Shown one piece after another: positions 14,912 to 21,935 of a stretch of 47,814 bases of DNA. The position numbers and the translations under genes are program-made. Numbering within the stretch: the first letter of the stretch is position 1; every line of letters starts with the position of its first letter. Under the pieces are notes generated by a model, which had not been told where the DNA came from, made no database searches, and saw nothing but the letters and a program-made list of their open reading frames with translations. The DNA comes from Streptomyces roseochromogenus subsp. oscitans DS 12.976 (GTDB lineage: Bacteria; Actinomycetota; Actinomycetes; Streptomycetales; Streptomycetaceae): contig NZ_CM002285.1 in the NCBI RefSeq assembly GCF_000497445.1, positions 5,079,126 through 5,126,939 of the forward strand. The letters are read 5' to 3'.

Positions 14912-15994
14912 CTACTGCTCGAGCTCCAGAGGGACGTCGGCGACTACGCAGCTGACGTTGTCGGGGCCGCCGGAGCCGTTGGCGAGCGTGATGAGTTCGC
15001 GGACGGCCAGTTCGGGTTCGCTGATCTCGGAGAGCGCTCGGTGGATGTCCTGGGTCGGCACGACGGTCGACAGGCCGTCGGAGCAGAGCAGGTATCGGTC
15101 TTCCCGCTGGGCGTCGTGGAGGCGCATGTCGGGGGTGGTATTCGCTCCTTGGCCAAGGGCGCGTATCAACAGTGACCGCTGGGGGTGGGAGGCGGCTTCT
15201 TCCGGGCTGAGGCGTCCTTCATCGACCATCGACTGGACCATGGTGTGGTCGTGGGTGATCTGGAACAGTTCTCCCTCGCGCAGGAGGTAGACGCGGGAGT
15301 CGCCGATGTGGACCAGTGCCAGCTGTGATCCGGTCCAGAGCATCGCGGTGAGCGTCGTGCCGGTGCCTTCGGGCGATGAGCCGTTCTCGGCGATGTCGTG
15401 CACGGCCTGCTGGGCCTGTTCGATGACGTCTTCGAGGACGTTGAGGAGATTGCCGGCGGGGATGTTGTCGGTTTCGAGGTGCTTGAGCGCGTCGATGGCG
15501 GCTGCGCTGGCGGGGGCTCCTTGGCTGCCGCAGCCGTCGGCGACGGCGAGCAGGCGCGGTCCGGCATAGGCGGTGTCCTGGTTGCTCTCGCGGACAAGGC
15601 CCGTGTCCGAAAGAGCCGCGTAACGGATTCCCAGGGGCTTGGCGGTCGGGGACATGGCGGGGTCCTTCCGTGACAGGTGGTCGATGAGGAAGGTGGCCAG
15701 GTCCCGCCGTGCGGCGGTGTCAGCTTCGACCTGGGCCCAGAACGCGCGGACTTCCTGGGCTGCCGCGTCTGCATTCAGCGTGCGGACGTGCTGGATGCGG
15801 GCCAGGGGCATTCCCAGGCGGCGGAGCCAGGCGACCAGTCGGGCCTGGTCCAGCTGTTCCGGTGCGTAGAGGCGGTAGCCGGTCACCGGGTCGACGCGGG
15901 CGGGGGGCAGCAGGCCGAGCTCGTCGTAAAGACGCAGCGCCTTCTGCGACAGCCGGGACGCCTTCGCGAACGCCCCAATGGTCAGCAACCCCAT
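14912..15994 (-). CDS. MerR-type HTH fused to a PP2C serine/threonine phosphatase domain
   Basis: The gene encodes 360 aa from ATG at 15994 with GAGGAGGA upstream. Residues ~1-75 form a MerR winged-helix domain (LTIGAFAKASRLSQKALRLYDELGLLPPARVDPVTGYR). A short helical linker leads to a PP2C domain from ~120 to the end. Its metal-binding motifs are present: SNQDTAY, VADGCGSQG, HIGDSRVYLL, LCSDGLSTVV and GGPDNVSCVVAD, so it is probably catalytically competent. The fusion would couple DNA binding to dephosphorylation of a Ser/Thr-phosphorylated partner. Targets are unknown. It is cargo of the 14104-16163 element. Confidence 0.86.
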   Translation of the reverse strand: MGLLTIGAFAKASRLSQKALRLYDELGLLPPARVDPVTGYRLYAPEQLDQARLVAWLRRLGMPLARIQHVRTLNADAAAQEVRAFWAQVEADTAARRDLATFLIDHLSRKDPAMSPTAKPLGIRYAALSDTGLVRESNQDTAYAGPRLLAVADGCGSQGAPASAAAIDALKHLETDNIPAGNLLNVLEDVIEQAQQAVHDIAENGSSPEGTGTTLTAMLWTGSQLALVHIGDSRVYLLREGELFQITHDHTMVQSMVDEGRLSPEEAASHPQRSLLIRALGQGANTTPDMRLHDAQREDRYLLCSDGLSTVVPTQDIHRALSEISEPELAVRELITLANGSGGPDNVSCVVADVPLELEQ

Positions 15995-16163
15995 GCTCGT
16001 TCCTCCTCGTGCCGGGCACGTCGCCCGGCCCCACTGATGCTGTGGGCTCCCCCAAGGTGAAGGTCAACCAAGGGTCTGATTGGCCCTGCCTACACATGAC
16101 CGGGACGCAATCGCACATGCCCACAGAAGAGCGGGACTGCCTACACATCGCAGAGACCGGACA

Positions 16164-16195
16164 GTTAGGCCCGTCGGCCCCACTCGTCTCACCCC
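16164..16195 (+). repeat. Right target duplication plus second part of the 50-bp repeat
   Basis: GTTAG (16164-16168) is the right copy of the element's target duplication, and 16169-16195 equals 1161-1187. After this point the sequence leads directly into the operator and start of the XRE gene, so this side preserves the native chromosomal flank. Confidence 0.88.
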
Positions 16196-16206
16196 CGCGA
16201 ACACTT

Positions 16207-16227
16207 TTGCAAGCGGGTCGCTTGCAA
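16207..16227 (+). promoter_or_regulatory. Palindromic operator upstream of the XRE gene
   Basis: TTGCAAGC (16207-16214) and GCTTGCAA (16220-16227) form a perfect 8-base inverted repeat around a five-base spacer, about 30 bases before the start of the XRE regulator. Position and symmetry suggest autoregulation by that protein (inference). Confidence 0.65.
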
Positions 16228-16257
16228 TTGTTAGCGGGAGTGGGGCAAGGTAGAGGC

Positions 16258-16734
16258 ATGGCATCGCTGAACGTCGGCAATCTCGGTGAGTACCTGCGCG
16301 AGCAGCGGCGCAATGCCCAGCTGTCGCTGCGGCAGCTCGCCGACGCCGCCGGGGTGTCCAATCCGTACCTGAGCCAGATCGAGCGCGGGCTGCGCAAGCC
16401 CAGCGCGGAGGTGCTCCAGCAGGTCGCCAAGGCCCTGCGCATCTCCGCCGAGACGTTGTACGTCCGCGCCGGCATCCTCGATGCCGAACGCGACCGCGAC
16501 GAGGCGGAGACGCGTGCGGTCATCCTCGCCGACCCCTCGCTCAACGAGCGGCAGAAGCAGGTGCTGCTCCAGATCTACGAGTCCTTCCGCAAGGAGAACG
16601 GATTCGGGGGCGGCGAGCCCGACGCGGACGAGGCGGCCGGCGACCCGGCACAGGACGCGGGTGCGGACACCGACGACACCGGTACGGCCGACGTGAGCGA
16701 TACCGATGCCGGTCCGCGGCGGACGGCCGGGTAA
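16258..16734 (+). CDS. XRE-family transcriptional regulator
   Basis: The gene encodes 158 aa from ATG at 16258. A Cro/C1-type helix-turn-helix spans residues ~9-66 (LGEYLREQRRNAQLSLRQLA, VSNPYLSQIERGLRKPSAEV). A short helical region with LNERQKQVLLQIYESFRKE follows, then an acidic Asp/Thr/Gly-rich disordered tail. It is followed by an HBHA-like and a DUF2516 gene, the same order I recall for Mycobacterium tuberculosis Rv0474-Rv0475-Rv0476, supporting orthology to Rv0474-type regulators. A palindrome just upstream is a likely binding site. Confidence 0.88.
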   Translation: MASLNVGNLGEYLREQRRNAQLSLRQLADAAGVSNPYLSQIERGLRKPSAEVLQQVAKALRISAETLYVRAGILDAERDRDEAETRAVILADPSLNERQKQVLLQIYESFRKENGFGGGEPDADEAAGDPAQDAGADTDDTGTADVSDTDAGPRRTAG

Positions 16735-16812
16735 CCGGACCAGGGCGCCGGCCGCCCCACCGCGGACCACACCAACCTCAGCCGAACGCGAATCCGGGAG
16801 GACCTGATCACG

Positions 16813-17406
16813 ATGGCCATCACCGACGACCTGCGCAAGACCCTCAGCGACCCGACTCCGCTCTACTTCGCCGCCGGTACGGCCGACCTCGCCCTGCAGC
16901 AGGCCAAGAAGGTGCCCGCCCTGGTGGAGCAGCTGCGCGCCGAGGCCCCGGCCCGCATCGACGCCGTGCGCCACACCGACCCGAAGGCCGTGCAGGAGAA
17001 GGCCGCCGCCCGTGCCAAGGAGGCGCAGGAGACCCTCCAGGCCAAGGTCAACGAGTTCCTCGGCACCCTCGACGTGGACCTGAAGAAGCTCGGCGAGCAG
17101 GCCCAGGACCTCGCCCTGCGCGGCGTCGGCGTCGCCGCCGAGTACGCCGTCAAGGCCCGCGAGACCTACGAGAAGGTCGCCGAGCACGGCGAGCAGACCG
17201 TGCGGACATGGCGCGGCGAGGCCGCCGACGAGATCGAGGACTTCGCGGTCGTCGTCGAGGGCAAGCCCGAGCCGGTCGCGGTCAAGGACGAGCCGAAGCC
17301 GGCCGAGACCGAGGCCGAGGCCGCGGACAAGAAGCCGGCGGCCAAGAAGGCCCCGGCCGCCCGCAAGACCACCACCGCGAAGAAGACGACCCCTCCGGCG
17401 AAGTGA
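16813..17406 (+). CDS. HBHA-like Ala/Lys-rich coiled-coil protein
   Basis: The gene encodes 197 aa. The N-terminal half is a long amphipathic helix (LALQQAKKVPALVEQLRAEA and onwards) predicted as coiled coil. The C-terminus is a Lys/Ala/Pro tail (KKPAAKKAPAARKTTTAKKT) like the heparin-binding tail of mycobacterial HbhA. In mycobacteria HbhA is a surface adhesin also linked to polar growth and lipid inclusions; in Streptomyces a structural or cell-pole role is more likely. It lies between the XRE gene and DUF2516, matching the mycobacterial order. No signal peptide is present. Confidence 0.78.
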   Translation: MAITDDLRKTLSDPTPLYFAAGTADLALQQAKKVPALVEQLRAEAPARIDAVRHTDPKAVQEKAAARAKEAQETLQAKVNEFLGTLDVDLKKLGEQAQDLALRGVGVAAEYAVKARETYEKVAEHGEQTVRTWRGEAADEIEDFAVVVEGKPEPVAVKDEPKPAETEAEAADKKPAAKKAPAARKTTTAKKTTPPAK

Positions 17407-17509
17407 GCGGGACCGGGGAGATGACATCGGGCCGGGCACCTTGGGGGTGTCCGGCCCGTTGTACGGGTACGGTGGCTGTACGGACGACTTGACTCAGGTG
17501 GTGGGCATT

Positions 17510-17854
17510 GTGCTGATGACGGCAGTCGGCGGACTGATGTGGCTGATCTTCACCGCCATGCTGGCACTCGCCATCGTGGCGTTCGTGATGGCCGCGATCT
17601 TCCGCGTGGACGCGTACCGCGCCGCGGACAAGCAGAACAAGGGCTTCTGGCTGATCATCCTCGGCATCGCGGTCGCCGTGAACCTCTTCGTCCCTATGCT
17701 GTTCCTGCAGCTGGCGGGCCTGGTCGCGACGATCGTCTTCTTCGTGGACGTACGCCCCGCCCTCCAGCAGGTCTCGGGCGGCAGGGGCTTCCGCCGCCGG
17801 GGCCGCGGGAGCAGCAGCGACGGCCCCTACGGCCCGTACAACGGCGGCCGCTGA
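17510..17854 (+). CDS. DUF2516 family membrane protein
   Basis: The gene encodes 114 aa from GTG at 17510; GTG 17498/17501 or ATG 17516 are alternatives and no strong ribosome site decides. Hydrophobic spans are MLALAIVAFVMAAIFRVDAY and GFWLIILGIAVAVNLFV plus LQLAGLVATIVFFVDV. The DAYRAADKQNKGFW connector is typical of DUF2516, and the tail is Gly/Arg/Ser-rich and cytoplasmic. The function is unknown; it completes the XRE-HBHA-DUF2516 trio. Confidence 0.8.
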   Translation: MLMTAVGGLMWLIFTAMLALAIVAFVMAAIFRVDAYRAADKQNKGFWLIILGIAVAVNLFVPMLFLQLAGLVATIVFFVDVRPALQQVSGGRGFRRRGRGSSSDGPYGPYNGGR

Positions 17855-17914
17855 GGGGTATGTCGCGGGGCCACCCTGGCAAAGGCGAGGAGACCCCCAC
17901 GGCGAGCCCCCGGA

Positions 17915-19207
17915 TTACGACGTCCGGTCCAGCAGCACAACGGCGACGTCGTCGGTCAGCTCGCCCCCATTGAGATCCCGCACCTCACTCACCGCGGCCC
18001 GCAACAGCGTCTCCCCCCGCAGCCCCTCAGCCAGCTGCCGGCGGATCATCGACACCATTCCGTCCTGCCCCAGCCGCTCCCCGCTCTGACCGACCCGGCC
18101 CTCGATCAGCCCGTCGGTGTAGAGCATCAGGCTCCACTCGGCACCCAGCTCCACCTGCATCCGCGGCCAGCGGGCACCCGGCAGCAGGCCGAGGGCGGGT
18201 CCGTTGTTGTCGTAGGGGAGCAGCCCGGCCAGCCGCCCGGGACGGGCCAGCAGCGGTGCCGGGTGCCCGGCCAGGCACAGGCCCGCACTCCGGCCGTCCG
18301 GCGCGATATCGACCGTGCACAGCGTCGCGAAGATCTCCTCGTCTGACCGCTCATGCTCCAGCACCTGCTGCAGCGTGCCCAGCAGCTCGTCCCCGCACAG
18401 CCCGGCCAGCGTCAGCGCACGCCAGGCGATGCGCAGCTCCACGCCGAGCGCGGCCTCGTCCGGGCCATGGCCGCAGACGTCGCCGATCATGGCGTGCACG
18501 GTGCCGTCGGGGGTGCGGACGGCGTCGTAGAAGTCGCCGCCGAGCAGCGCCCGGGAACGGCCGGGGCGGTAGCGGGCGGCGAAGCGCAGCGCGGAGCCGT
18601 CCAGCAGGGGCGTGGGCAGCAGCCCGCGCTCCAGGCGGCGGTTCTCCTGCGCGCGCAGCCGGCCCTCGGCCAGCCGCCGCTCGGCCGTATCGGAACGTTT
18701 CCGCTCCACCGCGTACCGGATGGCACGGCTGAGCAGCCGGCCGTCCAGCTCTTCCCGGTAGAGATAGTCCTGGGCGCCCACGCGCACGGCCTCGGTGCCG
18801 CGCTCGGCGTCGCCGGAGCCGGTCAGTGCGAGCACGGCGTGCCGGGGCGCGAGCCTCAGCACATGCCGGAGCACGGCAAGCTCGTCGTCCGCGTCGCTGC
18901 CACCGGGCGCGGGCAGCGCGAGGTCCAGCAGGATGCAGTGCACGTCGTCGGTGAGCAGCCGCTCGGCCTCGGTGAGGTTGCGGGCGGTGCGCACGCGGAT
19001 CGGCTTGCCGGCGGGGTCCAGCAGATCGGGCACGATCGGCGAGCCGGCCGGATCGTCCTCGATCAGCAGCAGGGTGAGAGTGGTGCCGGTGGGTGTGGCG
19101 TCGCGGTGGGCCTCTTCCTTGAGGGGGCCGCCGACTGCGGAGGCGGCCTGCGCCTGACCACTCTCCACGGCCGGGATCGCTCTCTGCCGCGGTACGGGTA
19201 CGGGCAT
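17915..19207 (-). CDS. Response regulator fused to SpoIIE/RsbU-type PP2C phosphatase
   Basis: The gene encodes 430 aa from ATG at 19207 with an AAGGAA box. A receiver domain occupies residues ~42-165, with acidic pair IEDD, phospho-acceptor CILLDLALP and TGSGD for the conserved Thr/Ser. A short coiled linker (AERRLAEGRLRAQENRRLERGLLP) joins a PP2C/SpoIIE phosphatase domain with GGDFYDAV, IGDVCGHGPDEA, LYTDGLIEG and TDDVAVVLL metal motifs. Such proteins dephosphorylate anti-anti-sigma factors. No partner kinase, anti-sigma or STAS gene is adjacent, so it is an orphan here. Confidence 0.88.
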   Translation of the reverse strand: MPVPVPRQRAIPAVESGQAQAASAVGGPLKEEAHRDATPTGTTLTLLLIEDDPAGSPIVPDLLDPAGKPIRVRTARNLTEAERLLTDDVHCILLDLALPAPGGSDADDELAVLRHVLRLAPRHAVLALTGSGDAERGTEAVRVGAQDYLYREELDGRLLSRAIRYAVERKRSDTAERRLAEGRLRAQENRRLERGLLPTPLLDGSALRFAARYRPGRSRALLGGDFYDAVRTPDGTVHAMIGDVCGHGPDEAALGVELRIAWRALTLAGLCGDELLGTLQQVLEHERSDEEIFATLCTVDIAPDGRSAGLCLAGHPAPLLARPGRLAGLLPYDNNGPALGLLPGARWPRMQVELGAEWSLMLYTDGLIEGRVGQSGERLGQDGMVSMIRRQLAEGLRGETLLRAAVSEVRDLNGGELTDDVAVVLLDRTS

Positions 19208-19519
19208 CTCTTGGGTTCCTTCCCTCCCCCCGAGGGCATGGCGGCGTCGAGGGTCTCGAAGCCACCGACGGGGACCATAGCGGCATTGACCGCCCCGATG
19301 GAATGGTGTGAGCCGCGTCGCTCGCGCGCAGGCCGCTGTCATATGCCGCGTTCCGTACGACAGTTGGACAGGGTGCCCCGGCCCGGGGGATGACGAAGCT
19401 CACGTCCGGCCCGGATACGGGCGGCGGGTTGGTGGAGTGGGTCACATGGCGTGGGTCACGGGGATTGCCCGCGGGAGCGACCAGCCGCGGCGAAAGCCGC
19501 ACCCGGAAGACGGCCGCTT

Positions 19520-19582
19520 CTCAACGGCGCTGCACCGCCCCTCAACGGCGCTGTACCGCCTCTCAACGGCCCTGTACTGCCC
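19520..19582 (+). repeat. Three tandem 21-bp repeats
   Basis: Three consecutive copies (19520-19540, 19541-19561, 19562-19582) follow CTCAACGGCGCTGTACCGCC with one to four changes each. They lie in the 393-bp space between the starts of the phosphatase gene (19207) and the end of the NlpC/P60 gene (19601). No gene is seen in the rest of that space. The promoter of the phosphatase should be at its left side. Confidence 0.8.
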
Positions 19583-19600
19583 CGCGCCCCGGCCGGAGGC

Positions 19601-20689
19601 CTACGCGTCCGGTCGTACGACCCCCAGGATCGGCATCGAACCGGCGCCCGCGATCGTCACCGTACGCCCCGGGCGCGGGGCCTGGATGATCGCGCCGTCG
19701 CCGATGTAGAGGGCGACGTGGCTGGCGTCGTCGAAATAGATGATGAGGTCGCCCGGGCGCATGTCCTGGATGCCGACGTGCTGGAGCTGTTTCCACTGCT
19801 CCTGCGAGGTGCGCGGGATGGGGTGGCCGGCCGCCGCCCAGGCCTGGGAGGTCAGGCCGGAGCAGTCGTAGGACTGCGGGCCCTCGGCGCCCCACACATA
19901 CGGCTTGCCGAGCTGCTCGGTGGCGAACGCGATGGCCTTCTCGCCCTGCGCGGACGCCTTGCCGTGGATCTTCTTGAGAATGCCGGTGTCCAGCCAGTCC
20001 GTCTGCGCCTTCAGCGCGGCCTGCTGCTCCAGCTGGTCTAGCTGCTGTTGCTCCTTCTTCTGCAGCTTGGATTCCAGCTTCTTCGCGGCGTCGATCTGCT
20101 GCTGGACCTTCTTCTGGGCGGCGGCCTTGTCCTTGCGGTCGGCGTCCAGTTTCTTCCACTGGTCGGCGGCGTCGGCGGCGTACGCCTGCAACTGTTTCTG
20201 GGTGCTGGTCAGTTCGCTGATCAGCGACTTCGTTGCCCGCTGGCCCTGCAGGAGCAGTCCGGCCCCGTCCAGGACCTGTCCGGGGTCGTCACTGAGCAGG
20301 AACTGGGCGGTGGGCGGGATGCCGCCGGTGCGGTACTGGGCGCGGGCGGCCGCGCCCGCCTGGTCCTTGAGCTTCGTGAGCGTCTGCTGTCCCTCGTCGA
20401 TCTTCTTCGCCAGCGCGACGATCTCGGCGGACTGCTGCTTGGCCTTCTCCTCGGCCGCGTTGTAGGCGTCGGTGGCGACGGCCGCGTCGTGGTAGAGCTT
20501 GTCGAGCTGCTCGCGGACCTTCTCAAGGTCCTTGCCCGGCGGGGGAGTCGGGGTGGTGCTCGGACTCGGAGAGGTGTTCGGGGTCGGTTTCGGGGCGGCG
20601 AAGGCCGTGCCGGGCGCGCCCAGCACGGTCACCGCGCAGACCACGGTCACGGCGGCCGAGAGGATGCTGCGCTTGCCCCAGCCCGTCAC
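19601..20689 (-). CDS. NlpC/P60 family cell-wall endopeptidase, secreted
   Basis: The gene encodes 362 aa from GTG at 20689 (TTG at 20701 possible). The signal peptide is KRSILSAAVTVVCAVTVLG...AFA, followed by a Pro/Thr/Ser linker. A long coiled coil spans residues ~55-240, split by a hinge near GGIPPTAQFLL. The C-terminal NlpC/P60 domain has the catalytic Cys in YDCSGLTSQAWAAAG, His in ASHVALYIGDG and a final polar residue near IIQAPRPG. It resembles RipA/Rv1477-type D,L-endopeptidases, with the coiled coil as autoinhibitory or FtsEX-docking arm. An inverted TTACCGTCAGTAA lies just upstream. Confidence 0.9.
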   Translation of the reverse strand: MTGWGKRSILSAAVTVVCAVTVLGAPGTAFAAPKPTPNTSPSPSTTPTPPPGKDLEKVREQLDKLYHDAAVATDAYNAAEEKAKQQSAEIVALAKKIDEGQQTLTKLKDQAGAAARAQYRTGGIPPTAQFLLSDDPGQVLDGAGLLLQGQRATKSLISELTSTQKQLQAYAADAADQWKKLDADRKDKAAAQKKVQQQIDAAKKLESKLQKKEQQQLDQLEQQAALKAQTDWLDTGILKKIHGKASAQGEKAIAFATEQLGKPYVWGAEGPQSYDCSGLTSQAWAAAGHPIPRTSQEQWKQLQHVGIQDMRPGDLIIYFDDASHVALYIGDGAIIQAPRPGRTVTIAGAGSMPILGVVRPDA

Positions 20690-20893
20690 AGATGCCCCCA
20701 AGCTGATTTACCGTCAGTAACTTATGGTGCCTCGGGGATGGTGCCACGTCGCGGCTCAAAGCGACAGAGGTAGGTGTTTCCCCCCGTACCGCCCGGTCAT
20801 GACGATCTCCCCGCCGGTGTGACGAACGACGCGCGGGATTCGTTCCACCCCACAGCCCCCGAAAGGGTGATGGCGTCCTCGCAACCGGAGAGG

Positions 20894-21679
20894 TCAGGTC
20901 CTCGGCGCCAACGCCGCCCACGCCACCGTCACTTCGCCCTGCCGCCAGCGGGCCGGGGAGTCCGTCACCGGCCAGTCGGTCGTCAAGTCCCGTACCGTGC
21001 ACAGCCAGCGCTGCCGGGCGCCGTAGGAGGCGTAGGGCGCGGCGGCGGCCCAGGCGCGGTCGAAGTCGCGCAGGAAGGCGTGCACCGGCTCGCCGGGGAC
21101 GTTCCGGTGGATCAGCGCCTTCGGCAGCCGCTCGGCGAGGTCGGACGGCTGTTCCAGCGAGCCCAGCCGGGCGGCGAAGGTCACGGTCCGCGGCCCCTCC
21201 GGGCCGAGTGCCACCCACACGTGCCGCCGTCCGATCTCGTCGCACGTCCCCTCGACCAGCAGCCCGCCGTGCGAGCCGGCGCCGGCCGGAGCCAGTCGCG
21301 CGCACAGCCGCGCCCAGACGGCGGCGACCTCGGCCTCGTCGTACTGGCGCAGCACATTGGCGGCCCGTATGAGCAGCGGCCGTCCGGGCACCGGGACCTC
21401 GAAGCCGCCGTGCCGGAAGGCCAGCCCCTCCCGTTCGTACGGCCGCGCGGCCGCGACCCGCTCCGGTTCGATCTCGACGCCGACCACGCGCGCGCGTGGC
21501 GCCGCGGTCCGCAGCCGGCCGAGCAGTTCGACGGCGGTCCAGGGCGCGGCGCCGTAGCCGAGGTCGATCGCCAGCGGGTCCTCGGCGCGGCGAAGTTCGG
21601 CGCCGTGGGTCGCAGCGATCCAGCGGTCCATACGGCGCAGCCGGTTGGGGTTGGTGGTCCCGCGCGTCACCGTGCCCAC
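20894..21679 (-). CDS. Class I SAM-dependent methyltransferase-like protein
   Basis: The gene encodes about 261 aa from GTG at 21679 (GTVTRGTTNPNRLRRMDRWI). An ATG at 21742 is in frame but would translate a Streptomyces-type repeat as SLPHSRLRPSRG, so I prefer the shorter form. SAM-binding motifs are AIDLGYGAAPWTAVELL (motif I) and VVGVEIEPERVAAAR with the acidic residue. A C-terminal part with RQRWLCTVRDLTTDWPV is specific to the family. The substrate is unknown. The gene lies just upstream of and divergent from mshA. Confidence 0.75.
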   Translation of the reverse strand: MGTVTRGTTNPNRLRRMDRWIAATHGAELRRAEDPLAIDLGYGAAPWTAVELLGRLRTAAPRARVVGVEIEPERVAAARPYEREGLAFRHGGFEVPVPGRPLLIRAANVLRQYDEAEVAAVWARLCARLAPAGAGSHGGLLVEGTCDEIGRRHVWVALGPEGPRTVTFAARLGSLEQPSDLAERLPKALIHRNVPGEPVHAFLRDFDRAWAAAAPYASYGARQRWLCTVRDLTTDWPVTDSPARWRQGEVTVAWAALAPRT

Positions 21680-21680
21680 G

Positions 21681-21724
21681 ATGGGGGTCCCCCTGCTCGG
21701 GCGAAGCCGAGAGTGGGGGAGGGA
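21681..21724 (-). repeat. Streptomyces REP-like hairpin repeat
   Basis: The minus strand reads CCCCCACTCTCGGCTTCGCC, then GAGCAGGGGGACCCCC. The arms TCTCGGCTTCGCCCGAGC and CCCCCA...GGGGG can fold into a hairpin. Very similar sequences recur widely in Streptomyces genomes near gene starts (my recollection). Here it lies across the start region of the methyltransferase. A related element is at 36039-36076. Confidence 0.6.
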
Positions 21725-21935
21725 TGCGGCGCGGGCTGTCATGCGTACGAGGGTAAGCGGGTTCGCGGACGCGCCCCGCCGAGGCGACCACATTCGAACT
21801 GTCGATCGAATTATGGCAATGATTAGGTAAAGCGACTTGATCGGGAAATGGCCGGGCGCCCGTCCGCTGTTGGACCTCCCTGGAGGGCGAGGTCGTTCCT
21901 CCGTTCGGCATGCCCGCAGCAAGGAGGACCGCCAC

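Larger units (their letters stand above)
14104..16163. mobile_element. Transposase-less Tn7-like element with TGTCC...GGACA ends and GTTAG duplication
   Basis: This 2060-bp element is flanked by GTTAG on both sides. The ends TGTCCTGTCCCAG (14104) and, on the minus strand, TGTCCGGTCTCTG (16163) match at 18 of 26 terminal positions and share a TGTnGGCA core at 14122-14129 and 16138-16145. The right end has two more copies (16118-16125, 16087-16094), giving a site array. Terminal TGT/ACA and a 5-bp duplication are Tn7-superfamily features. It carries a VOC gene, a MerR-PP2C fusion and a small gene but no transposase, so it must have been moved in trans or have lost its tns genes. Its sites differ from those of the 7880-14081 element. 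Confidence 0.72.

Noticed and set aside
16231..17439. 402-codon minus-strand frame with Leu/Gly/Arg repeats
   Set aside because: Antisense of the XRE and HBHA-like genes; no start context or family pattern.
19520..19582. CRISPR array
   Set aside because: The three 21-bp units are directly abutting with no spacers and there are no cas genes.
20690..20893. ydaO (c-di-AMP) riboswitch upstream of the NlpC/P60 gene
   Set aside because: These are frequent before such genes in Streptomyces, but the upstream sequence is too short and lacks recognisable conserved blocks.
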